A DNA stretch of 8,626 nucleotides. Source: Oscillospiraceae bacterium. GTDB lineage: Bacteria; Bacillota; Clostridia; Oscillospirales; UBA929. Location of the stretch: the NCBI GenBank assembly GCA_031282535.1, contig JAITDM010000203.1, positions 1-8,626 on the forward strand, read 5' to 3'. The notes under the pieces were generated by a model that made no database searches, had not been told where the DNA came from, and was given only the letters and a program-made list of their open reading frames with translations. The position numbers and the translations under genes are program-made. Each line of letters opens with the position of its first letter. The first letter of the stretch is position 1. Of the stretch, positions 1 to 6,733 are shown piece by piece.

Positions 1-2018
1 GGCGACGAGGGCCGTGGCGCGCGCCACGGCCTCGGGCTCGTCCTTCCGTGTGTGCTGCAGGGATACCTCTATGTAGCGGGCGCCGGGGTCGACCTCCGTC
101 ACGTGCTCCGCCGAGAGGATGATGTAGTCGCCCTCCGCGGCGTCGTAGGTCGCGCCGACGCGTACCTGCCGGATGAAGAAATCAAACCGCGCATCGCTCT
201 CGGCCGGCGCGTTTTCGTCGGCCCGCAGCGGCGTGACCATCGTGAACGTGTCGCCGATGGCGAATGTGTCGGGCGCGGCGATCTCCACACCCCCGAGAAA
301 CCGCTCTTTGTCGAGGGCGCCGCCTGTGAGCGTCAGAAACCGTCCGCTTTGGACCGTGTCCCACGTGATGGCGAGGGTGTGGGGATGCACCAGCAGGTCG
401 CCCGCCCCGCCGCCCGCCTGGGCGATCGCTTTTTTGACTTGCGGCGTCTGTTCTTCAGACAGGAAGTTCCCTCGCACCGCCAGCGCGCGCAGATATGGGT
501 CGTCGTCCCCCTCCGCCAGCAAAAAGAACTGACTTGTGCCGCCGATCAGCGCACTGTTGACATGCAGGTCCTCCGTCTGTTCGAGCAATGTCAAGTCCTG
601 CTGCGAGACTCCCATGCCGCGCGGCAGAGAGATGTTAAAGTTCTCCGGCGACGAACCGCCGCCGTACACGTGGATGACATAGTCCTCCGGGTCCTCGCCG
701 GCATCCCACACGGCGCTGGCATAGTCCACCCTCGGCGCGAACAGAGACCAAAAACACCCTGTGACGGCGATGAACAGGCAGGAGGCCGCCAGCAGCACCG
801 TGACCGCATTTTGGGCATGATGTCCCCGTCTGGCGGCCCGTTTCCACACGGACGCCAGCGTGCGCGGTGCCGGGCCGCGGCGGCGCTTCCTCCCCTGTCG
901 GACGGCGCCCGTCTCCAGCGGTCCCTTTCGGAAGAAACGGAGCAGGGGCAGGGCGGAGGCCAGGAGAATCGCGCCGAGGGCCAGCAGCCAGGCCGGCCAG
1001 AGGCATCCGAAGCGGACGGTGAACGGCATCGGCTGACCCGTCAGGCCAGAGAGCGCCGCGACCGCGCCGCCCAGCAGCAGGCCCGCCGCCGTACCGGCCG
1101 GCGCGGCCATAAGAAACAGCAGCCCTCCTTGCAGGCAAAACAGGCGTATGCCGCGCCGTTTGCTGAGACCGACGCAGCGCAGCCACATCAGATGTTCCTG
1201 GCGCGCCCGCAGGGTGTAACTGAAGACGCCGTGGATTGCGAACACAAACAGGATCATAAAAAAGACCAGTACGGGGATGAGGTACCCCGTGATGATCGGT
1301 TTCTCCCCGTCGGTGAGTTCTTTGTGGGTCAGAAAGTCATTGTCGATGTAGGAACCGTCGAGTTCGCGTTCCAGAGAGACGCGGCCGCACAGGACGTGCG
1401 CGTACAGCATCGACGCCTCCGTCGGTACGGTGACGACGCCGGGCGGCGGGTAGGTGATCGTGGTTTTCATGGCGTCGAGACGCTGCCACTGGGCGATGTA
1501 GTCGCGCAGGACACCGACCAGCGTGTAGGTGACCTGCACGGTCTGTCCGTCACGCAAGACGGCGAAGGAAACCGGCTCCCCGAGCGCCGCCTGCCAGCCC
1601 AGCGCGGTGAGGGTGCTGCGCTCGACGGCCATCTCCGTCTCGGTCTCCGGCAGCCGTCCCTCCTCCGGGCGGATGGCCTTCAAATCATAGGCGTTCGCGT
1701 CCATGTAACCCAGGTAGACGACGCGGTCCGCATCGCCCGCCGACACAAGGGGGGCCGTCACGGCGACGACGCCCGCGCCGCTCTCCGCGATCAGGCCGCT
1801 GTGCGCGGCGACTTGCTCCGGCGAGACATGGTTGGCGACGCCGATGTATTTTCCAAACAGGTCGAGATTCCGCGCGTCGATCCCGGCAAAGGCGCTCTCA
1901 CGGTAGATGAGCGCGCCGATGAGCGCCGCGATGAGCAGGGCCACGCAGAGCGCGAGCCCCAGCCACTGCCGCCTGTGCCCCAACAGGTATTTGCGCGCCA
2001 AAAACCATTCCGCACGCA

Positions 2019-2019
<1 letters not shown>
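1..2019 (-). CDS. FtsX/MacB-type ABC transporter permease, C-terminus cut off by window edge
   Basis: Membrane subunit of an ABC exporter, working with the ATPase encoded just upstream. The reading frame stays open for 673 codons from the ATG at 2019 to base 1, so the C-terminus lies outside the window. Predicted membrane segments are at residues ~18-38, ~242-265, ~294-324, ~340-362 and ~398-420. Residues ~39-241 form a large extracytoplasmic domain (MacB_PCD-like position). The charged stretch after the second segment (~271-298, with RQEHLMWLRCVGLSKRR) matches the usual FtsX-domain cytoplasmic loop. An Arg-rich linker at ~376-394 leads to the fifth segment and a second outer domain. This suggests the two-FtsX-domain type of about 800 residues, so one last FtsX domain is probably missing here. 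The ATG shares one base with the TGA of the ATPase (TGATG), implying translational coupling. Substrate unknown; lipoprotein, peptide or drug export are all possible. Confidence 0.88.
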
Positions 2020-2687
<668 letters not shown>

Positions 2688-2710
2688 CTTCTTCTCCTCT
2701 TTTCTCCAGA

Positions 2711-2768
2711 CACAACCCATGAGGGGTGGTGATTGCCAAACAATACACCGCCCCTCATGGGTCCTGTG
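2711..2768. repeat. long hairpin in the leader of the ABC operon
   Basis: Arms 2715-2731 and 2746-2762 pair at 16 of 17 positions; the exception is T/G, a wobble in plus-strand RNA. The stem continues inward with ATTG (2732-2735) to CAAT (2741-2744), leaving one bulged A and a 5-base CCAAA loop. It continues outward with CACA (2711-2714) to TGTG (2765-2768) across a CC bulge. That gives about 25 pairs in 58 bases. No T-run follows on either strand, so it is not a normal intrinsic terminator. On the minus strand it would sit ~24-81 bases upstream of the ATPase start, in the mRNA leader if transcription begins above it. It could be an mRNA-stabilising leader, an operator, or an inserted palindromic element; the sequence does not decide. 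Confidence 0.75.
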
Positions 2769-2867
2769 ATTACGAAAATGACATTTGGGATTTAGGCCTC
2801 TACTATGAAATCGCTGGAGAAAACAAAAACTCACCAGATTTCCCCCAAAATTTTCAAATTCCACTCT

Positions 2868-2897
2868 GGACAAATAGGGGACGGTTCATTTTTGTCC
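2868..2897. repeat. REP-like inverted repeat (GGGGACGGTTC type)
   Basis: GGACAAA (2868-2874) is mirrored by TTTGTCC (2891-2897), with TAGGGGACGGTTC between them. From memory, words of the form GGGGACGGTTC beside GTCC arms recur in many Bacillota as short palindromic repeats, often linked to REP-associated Y1 transposases. No transposase is in this window, so this would be a solitary copy. Two further TGTCC words follow at about 2906-2920 with roughly regular spacing. The inverted repeat is seen; the family assignment is recollection. Confidence 0.45.
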
Positions 2898-2961
2898 TGC
2901 TCTGTGTCCTTATATGTCCTTCCTCAACGCTCGCTGATTCCCAAACGCCCCCCAATCACGC

Positions 2962-2989
2962 TGGAAAAATCGGAGAGATATGGTATAAT
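2962..2989 (+). promoter_or_regulatory. promoter for the MntA-like gene (extended -10)
   Basis: TATAAT at 2984-2989 is a perfect -10 box and is preceded by TG at 2981-2982, making an extended -10 (TGGTATAAT). A weak -35 candidate, TGGAAA (2962-2967), lies 16 bases upstream. Transcription would start near 2996, about 50 bases before the GTG start. Confidence 0.65.
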
Positions 2990-3046
2990 GGAGATGAGAA
3001 ACACAGGGAGAACGGTACTGTTCCGGGACGGAAAGGAGGGGATCGA

Positions 3047-3337
3047 GTGCCTGAAATGGATGCGATTCGGCAGGTGGCCGCCCGCCTGGCCGAGGACTAC
3101 CCGATCAAGAGTTTGTCATGCTTCGGCTCATACGCCAACGGTTCCCAGACCAAGGACAGCGACATAGACCTCCTGGTCGAGTTCACCACGCCCACGATTT
3201 CCCTGATCAAGCTGTCGGGGCTGAAACAAAGGCTGGAAGAGCAATTGGGACGATCCGTGGATCTGATCCACGCCCCAATCCCCGCCGAGTCATACATTAA
3301 AGTTGACAAGGAGATTTTGCTCTATGAACGAACGTGA
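3047..3337 (+). CDS. MntA-like minimal nucleotidyltransferase (HEPN/MNT antitoxin type)
   Basis: Small polymerase-beta-fold nucleotidyltransferase of 96 residues. The family motif GS-x10-DxD is complete: Gly27-Ser28, then Asp39 and Asp41 in DSDIDLLVEF, with a likely third metal ligand at Asp72 (SVDLI). Such proteins are usually the antitoxin of a two-gene module and inactivate a HEPN RNase (HepT) by adding nucleotides to it. The GTG at 3047 was chosen over the ATG at 3056 because AAAGGAGG (3032-3039) lies 7 bases before GTG but 16 before ATG. The frame is open upstream to 2726, but that part is not protein-like. It has its own extended -10 promoter. The expected toxin gene starts inside its 3' end but stops after 12 codons (3324-3362), so the antitoxin appears orphaned while its catalytic residues remain intact. 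Function as a stand-alone nucleotidyltransferase is possible. Confidence 0.85.
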   Translation: MPEMDAIRQVAARLAEDYPIKSLSCFGSYANGSQTKDSDIDLLVEFTTPTISLIKLSGLKQRLEEQLGRSVDLIHAPIPAESYIKVDKEILLYERT

Positions 3338-3362
3338 CCGATCAGCATCCAGATTTTCCTAA
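3324..3362 (+). pseudogene. probable stump of the HepT (HEPN) toxin gene
   Basis: An ATG at 3324 lies inside the last codons of the MntA-like gene in another frame (14-base overlap), the usual arrangement for a coupled toxin gene. It reads MNERDRSASRFS and then TAA at 3360-3362. HEPN-type HepT proteins, from memory, commonly begin with M-N-x-R-D followed by a long helix of ~110 residues; here only the first ~6 residues fit before the similarity ends. No further HEPN-like sequence is seen in any frame up to 3476. The likeliest reading is a deletion or replacement that removed the toxin body. A chance short frame cannot be excluded. Confidence 0.5.
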
Positions 3363-3476
3363 ACTTTATCTCCATTTTACCTGATTTTGATAGCGAAATT
3401 TTTTGTGGTCTGTTACAGTCTGTTTCAGGAGTTCAGGCGCAGAGATGTAAAAATTTTGCTATGGAGGATCAAATGG

Positions 3477-5417
3477 ATGAAAAGAGTGAAGAGAGCCCTT
3501 GCCCTGGCCGTCTGCCTGCTGACGACCGTGGCCGCAACCGCCTGGGCGGGCACGGCGGCCCTGGCCGCGCCGTCCAACCCCATCGAAGCGTTCGCGCCCA
3601 AAACTGGGATCAGGTTTGGCGTGATGAGCGACACGCACATCGGCGCTACTACGCTGGCCTCGCTTACAAACGAAACGCGCCTGATAACCGCGTATCAGAC
3701 CTTCGCGAAAATCGATCCCTCGATGGACGCCATTGTCACCGTGGGGGACATCACAGACAACGGCACGCTGCAGCAGTTCGGCACGTATAAGACCATTATG
3801 GACGGAAACTCCGGGGCCAAAGAAAACATCCTGTCGCTGGGCAACCATGACAATTACCAGGTCAACGGACAGGAGATTTTGAATCGCTTTGAGGATGTCT
3901 TCGGATTCCCGGCCAACAACGACAAAGTGATCGGCGGATACCACTTTATCACCGTGAGCACCCTGGACAGGGAATACAACACCGCGACCTATGAGCAGCA
4001 CGGAGCATGGCTGGAAGCGCGGTTGGACGCCGCGCACGCGGAAGACCCCGCAAAGCCCATCTTTGTGTTCATCCACCACACAATGGTTGACACCTGCATC
4101 GGCTCGCGGCAGTCGCAGGCGGATCCGGCGCATGATTTGCGCGGCGTGTTGAGCAAATATGCCCAGGTCGTCACATTTTCGGGGCACTCCCATGTGTCCC
4201 TGGTCGACCCAAGAAACATCTGGCAGGGCGATTATACCGCGATCAACTGCGGATCCGTATATTATGTCGCGCTGGATTTTACCAACCCGCTGACGGCCGG
4301 TCAGACCAACAACACAAACATCGGCTATTCCCCGCTTAACCGCGGGGAGTCCAGCACGGGCATGGTGGTGGATGTGGACGGATCGTCCGTGACCATTCGC
4401 CGCATCGACATGTATTACGGGAAGGAGATTGCCGCGCCGTATATCTTCGATACATCGGTGGACAAGGCCGATTTTCCCTATCGTCAGGACAAGCGCATGG
4501 AGGCGTCCCGGGCGCCCGAATTTGTACCCGGCGCGAAAATCGCCGTATCCAATCTCACAGAGACAGGCTTTACCTACACGTTCGCACAGGCGGAAAACAG
4601 GAGCGAAACCATCCCGGACGACGGCGCCTTTGTCTATGCCGTGGAAATCAGCGAATCGGAAACGGGCGCTGTCGCGGATACAGCCCGCCTGCAAGCCAAC
4701 TACTTCATGCTCCCGCAGCCCGAGACCGTCTCCTACAACACAAACAAGCTGAAAGCAAACACCTCTTATCGCATCAGCATCACGCCGATCGGTTTCTACG
4801 GCAAGGAAGGCGCCGCGCTGACCGGTACCTTTACGACAAAAGGTCCGCTGCGTATCACCAGCGATGCGAACCTTGTGAAAAAAGGCGATTACTTCCGGGT
4901 GAACGCGGCCTTTGACGAGGCGGTACAGAGCAACACGGCCATTCTCGACTATGCCTTTGACACCGCAAAATACGAATTCAGAGGCTTTACGCCCGCCGAA
5001 GGCATGAGCGTACTCAGTACGGTCGCCAGCGAGAGCGGCGTGAACATTGTGGTCATGATGCCGGCCTACGGCGCCAAGGGGCTCGGCCAGGTGCTCTTCT
5101 CCGCCAGAGAGGACGCCGCGCTTCAGAACGAGGACAATGAGATCAAACTGACGCTGCACTATGTGGTAAAGGACGAAGCCGGCGGCAAACAGGTGTATAC
5201 CGCGGCCGCCGATACGGTCTTCACCTCCAGCGGCGGGACGCCCGGGACCGGGGAGAACGGAGAGGTCACCCTGGTCGACCTCTCCAACGTCGTCGATATG
5301 TTCGGCGCGGACACCACCCACGCCAATTGGAGTCAGTATCGTTTCTACGACGACAACAACAACGGCGTCATCGACATCCAGGACATCGCGGCCGTGGCCA
5401 GGATGGTCAAAACCTGA
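3477..5417 (+). CDS. secreted calcineurin-like metallophosphoesterase with cohesin-like and dockerin domains
   Basis: Exported phosphoesterase of 646 residues; substrate unknown. A signal peptide covers ~1-31 (KRVKR, a hydrophobic core, then AWA-G or ALAA-P as cleavage options). The two-metal active-site set is complete: DTH (52-54), GDITD (90-94), GNHD (122-125), His200-His201 and GHSH (236-239). Residues ~350-455 resemble a fibronectin-III-type beta domain. Residues ~457-585 resemble a cohesin or carbohydrate-binding fold (VKKGDYF, then DYAFDTAKYEFRGF, then GLGQVLFSA). A short Gly/Thr/Ser linker follows. The C-terminus (~590-646) is dockerin-like: the second calcium loop DDNNNGVIDIQD (625-636) is good, while the first (590-601) lacks the usual acidic residues at positions 1 and 3. 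The ATG at 3477 has GGAGG at 3463-3467 and begins the signal peptide; the TTG at 3387 has no such support. The gene stands alone, with a convergent neighbour 101 bases away. Confidence 0.9.
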   Translation: MKRVKRALALAVCLLTTVAATAWAGTAALAAPSNPIEAFAPKTGIRFGVMSDTHIGATTLASLTNETRLITAYQTFAKIDPSMDAIVTVGDITDNGTLQQFGTYKTIMDGNSGAKENILSLGNHDNYQVNGQEILNRFEDVFGFPANNDKVIGGYHFITVSTLDREYNTATYEQHGAWLEARLDAAHAEDPAKPIFVFIHHTMVDTCIGSRQSQADPAHDLRGVLSKYAQVVTFSGHSHVSLVDPRNIWQGDYTAINCGSVYYVALDFTNPLTAGQTNNTNIGYSPLNRGESSTGMVVDVDGSSVTIRRIDMYYGKEIAAPYIFDTSVDKADFPYRQDKRMEASRAPEFVPGAKIAVSNLTETGFTYTFAQAENRSETIPDDGAFVYAVEISESETGAVADTARLQANYFMLPQPETVSYNTNKLKANTSYRISITPIGFYGKEGAALTGTFTTKGPLRITSDANLVKKGDYFRVNAAFDEAVQSNTAILDYAFDTAKYEFRGFTPAEGMSVLSTVASESGVNIVVMMPAYGAKGLGQVLFSAREDAALQNEDNEIKLTLHYVVKDEAGGKQVYTAAADTVFTSSGGTPGTGENGEVTLVDLSNVVDMFGADTTHANWSQYRFYDDNNNGVIDIQDIAAVARMVKT

Positions 5418-5439
5418 TCGCCATGTGACGGGGCTATGT

Positions 5440-5472
5440 TCAGTCAAACCACTGCCAGACATGCCAAAACTC
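5440..5472 (-). repeat. extra copy of the HAAS gene 3' end (copy A)
   Basis: These 33 bases match 5519-5551, the true end of the HAAS-domain gene, at 31 of 33 positions and lie 79 bases away. Read on the minus strand, both copies encode EFWHVWQWFD followed by TGA, and both differences are silent (GAG/GAA and GTC/GTT). The two copies are in different frames relative to each other (79 is not a multiple of 3), so copy A is not read by the present gene. A palindromic repeat lies between them. Confidence 0.85.
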
Positions 5473-5474
5473 AG

Positions 5475-5506
5475 ACCGGAGGGGCAAATCCACGATTTGC
5501 CCCTCC
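5475..5506. repeat. dispersed palindromic repeat, copy 1
   Basis: GGAGGGGCAAATC (5478-5490), a CAC loop and a perfect 13-base complement (5494-5506) form a strong hairpin. The 32-base unit is identical at 28 of 32 positions to 6648-6679, so this is a repeat family and not a one-off. It lies between two convergent genes and could act as a transcription stop. However, neither strand has a proper T-run directly after the stem: AAAAGCGC follows on plus, and GGTCTGAGTTTT on minus. Confidence 0.8.
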
Positions 5507-5518
5507 AAAAGCGCTCCA

Positions 5519-5551
5519 TCAGTCAAACCACTGCCAAACATGCCAAAATTC
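5519..5551 (-). repeat. HAAS gene 3' end, copy B of the direct repeat
   Basis: Last 11 codons, including the stop, of the HAAS-domain gene. It is repeated at 5440-5472 with two silent differences. See copy A for what the pair may mean. Confidence 0.85.
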
Positions 5552-6229
5552 GAAGTGCCGAGCCGCGAGGGCGAGGGCGGCGTAGCCGAGGGTGAGGAAC
5601 CCGGCGAAGGCGGCCAGCGAGACGGTGGCGAAACCGCGGAGGCGGCGGCGCAGGGGCGCGCGCAGCAGGGGGTGGATGCTCACCGGCGGATAGCGGACGC
5701 CGCGCCAGGTGTTTCGGTGCCACCGCCGGTAGGCGCGCGCCGTGTTCGACGCGAAGGCGTAACAGTACGCCGTCAGCGCGGCGAACACGCACCCGAGCGC
5801 GAGGAGCGACAGCCCCAGCGCCGTGCCGCCCAGCGCCGGGATGTAGGCCGGCACCAGCGGGATCTGCGGCAGCACCGGATGCAGCAGCAGCGCAGTCCCC
5901 GCCGCGACGCTGGCGGCGGCGGCGCCCCCGAACACGACGCACCCCGCAAACCGCAGCACAACCCCGGTGCCCACGACGATGTCGGTGCACACGAGCCCCG
6001 CCGCCAGCGCCGCCCGCGCGGCGCGCGGACGCGGGGGGGTCCACACGTCAAACTGCGCGGCGATGGCCTTCGGGTCCCCCAACCGGGCCGCGGTCTCCTC
6101 CTCTGTAAACCCGTCGGCCGCCTTGCGCGCGAAGTGTTCGGCGTATTCGGCCACGATCTCGTCCGCGTCCGGGACCCCGCCGGCACACAGGGCGTCGCCG
6201 AGCGCGTCCAAAAAGAGTTCTCTATTCAT
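5519..6229 (-). CDS. HAAS-domain (DUF1700-like) integral membrane protein
   Basis: Protein of 236 residues, the usual membrane partner of a PadR-type repressor. Residues 1-~62 form the helical HAAS domain with the characteristic ending LGDPKAIAAQF (50-60); the acidic stretch PDADEIVAEYAEHF (20-33) is also typical. Hydrophobic stretches at ~74-116, ~126-160 and ~199-223 give perhaps four to five membrane passes, with a basic Arg-rich loop between (~165-198). From family knowledge such proteins are thought to sense envelope conditions or modulate the repressor; no catalytic residues are seen. The ATG at 6229 lies inside the end of the PadR gene (8-base overlap ATGAATAG), so the two are translationally coupled. 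The gene is very GC-rich and Ala-rich. Its last 11 codons are duplicated downstream. Confidence 0.85.
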   Translation of the reverse strand: MNRELFLDALGDALCAGGVPDADEIVAEYAEHFARKAADGFTEEETAARLGDPKAIAAQFDVWTPPRPRAARAALAAGLVCTDIVVGTGVVLRFAGCVVFGGAAAASVAAGTALLLHPVLPQIPLVPAYIPALGGTALGLSLLALGCVFAALTAYCYAFASNTARAYRRWHRNTWRGVRYPPVSIHPLLRAPLRRRLRGFATVSLAAFAGFLTLGYAALALAARHFEFWHVWQWFD

Positions 6230-6545
6230 CGGGACATTCCTCCTTGATCATGTCGTCCACCGCCCGCGCGAAGGCGATCCACTCCGCGCGCCGGCGGCGG
6301 TATTCCGCCCGGCCCGTCATCGTGAGCGAGTAGTACTTCCGCGGCGGGCCGCCGCTGTCCTCGGACAGATACGTCGTCACGAGCCCATCGTTCTTCAACT
6401 TCCGCAGGATGGGGTAGACCGTCCCGTCCGCAATCTCGATCCTGCGCGACAGCGCCTCCGACACGTCGTACCCATACCGGTCCCCCCCATGCAGCAGAGA
6501 GAGCACACAGAGGTCTAACACACCCTTTTTATACTGACTGTTGAT
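6222..6545 (-). CDS. PadR-family transcriptional repressor, apparent ATC start
   Basis: Winged-helix repressor of 107 residues, normal for short PadR proteins. Visible motifs are VLDLCVLSLLHGGDRYGYDV (9-28), the recognition region IADGTVYPILRKLKNDGLV (38-56) and the wing SGGPPRKYYSLT (64-75). The first ordinary start codon in frame is GTG at 6521, but it has no Shine-Dalgarno sequence and loses the N-terminus. The family normally begins M-N-S-Q-[FY]-K-K-G; here the same frame reads (ATC)-N-S-Q-Y-K-K-G from 6545. ATC lies 7 bases after GGAGG, inside a near-perfect 16S complement (GGAGGTGAT). I therefore place the start at ATC 6545-6543, either a genuine rare start or an ATG changed by mutation or error. 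The gene is driven by a consensus promoter with an inverted repeat over the -10, suggesting autorepression. The HAAS gene overlaps its end. Confidence 0.88.
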   Translation of the reverse strand: MNSQYKKGVLDLCVLSLLHGGDRYGYDVSEALSRRIEIADGTVYPILRKLKNDGLVTTYLSEDSGGPPRKYYSLTMTGRAEYRRRRAEWIAFARAVDDMIKEECPDE

Positions 6546-6548
6546 GCA

Positions 6549-6557
6549 ATCACCTCC
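6549..6557 (-). promoter_or_regulatory. extended ribosome binding site that decides the PadR start
   Basis: GGAGGTGAT on the minus strand matches the complement of the 16S rRNA 3' end over nine bases. GGAGG (6557-6553) is 7 bases before the ATC at 6545 and about 31 before the GTG at 6521. This places initiation at the noncanonical codon. Confidence 0.85.
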
Positions 6558-6579
6558 CCCGCGACTAGTGTTGTTGCGT

Positions 6580-6601
6580 TACTATTGATTATAATATAGT
6601 A
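6580..6601. promoter_or_regulatory. probable PadR operator (perfect inverted repeat)
   Basis: TACTAT (6580-6585) and ATAGTA (6596-6601) are perfect inverted 6-base arms with a 10-base spacer, similar in geometry to known PadR-family operators. The repeat covers the whole -10 box (6588-6593) of the repressor's own promoter, so binding would block RNA polymerase. Binding is inferred from position and symmetry. Confidence 0.65.
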
Positions 6602-6616
6602 GTGGCTGTTTGTCAA
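6588..6616 (-). promoter_or_regulatory. perfect sigma-A consensus promoter of the PadR/HAAS operon
   Basis: TTGACA (6616-6611) and TATAAT (6593-6588) on the minus strand are both exact consensus with a 17-base spacer. Such a strong promoter is expected to need repression, which fits the inverted repeat over the -10 box. Confidence 0.9.
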
Positions 6617-6640
6617 TAGCATCGGACAAGTTGTGCCCAA

Positions 6641-6689
6641 AAATCGAACCGGAGGGACAAATCGTCGACTTGCCCCTCCGGTTCGATTT
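6641..6689. repeat. dispersed palindromic repeat, copy 2 (20-bp stem)
   Basis: Arms 6641-6660 and 6670-6689 pair at 19 of 20 positions (A/C at 6657/6673, a wobble in minus-strand RNA) around a 9-base loop. Bases 6648-6679 match copy 1 (5475-5506) at 28 of 32. Here the stem is longer, with both outer arms reading TCGAACCGG / CCGGTTCGA. It lies between the divergent PadR and phosphofructokinase promoters, 25 bases from the -35 box of PadR. No T-run follows on either strand, so a terminator role is weak. Confidence 0.8.
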
Positions 6690-6733
6690 CAGTCGACAGA
6701 CAGGCAAGTCCGCCCCGCGGGGGTCGGCGGGGC

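Larger units (their letters stand above)
2688..3046. other. gene-free stretch between divergent ABC operon and mntA-like gene
   Basis: About 360 bases with no supportable gene. Frames crossing it are open only as extensions of the two flanking genes and show no family resemblance. It holds, left to right, the ABC operon ribosome binding site, the long hairpin 2711-2768, an AT-rich part, a REP-like inverted repeat 2868-2897 followed by two further TGTCC words (to ~2920), the promoter at 2962-2989, and the leader of the nucleotidyltransferase gene. The base composition is clearly more AT-rich than the neighbouring genes. Confidence 0.6.

Noticed and set aside
2726..3046. N-terminal extension of the MntA-like protein to 203 residues
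   Set aside because: The extension crosses the hairpin, the REP-like repeat and the promoter, and the family length is ~96 residues. The GTG at 3047 has a good ribosome binding site.
3387..3419. Possible promoter for the phosphoesterase (TTGATA, and TACAGT with an upstream TG)
   Set aside because: The spacing between TTGATA and the better -10 candidate is about 21 bases and the alternatives are poor, so it was not listed.
3387..3476. TTG start 30 codons upstream for the phosphoesterase
   Set aside because: No Shine-Dalgarno sequence, and it would bury the signal peptide behind a charged extension.
5478..5506. Palindrome copy 1 as an intrinsic terminator between convergent genes
   Set aside because: The stem is strong but no T-run follows directly on either strand, and a near-identical copy occurs upstream of promoters at 6641-6689. 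A repeat family explains it better, although some termination is possible.
3459..5519. A 686-codon open frame on the minus strand, opposite the phosphoesterase
   Set aside because: The plus-strand gene has a signal peptide, a full set of active-site motifs and a ribosome binding site. The antisense product has none and is His/Val/Gly-rich shadow sequence.
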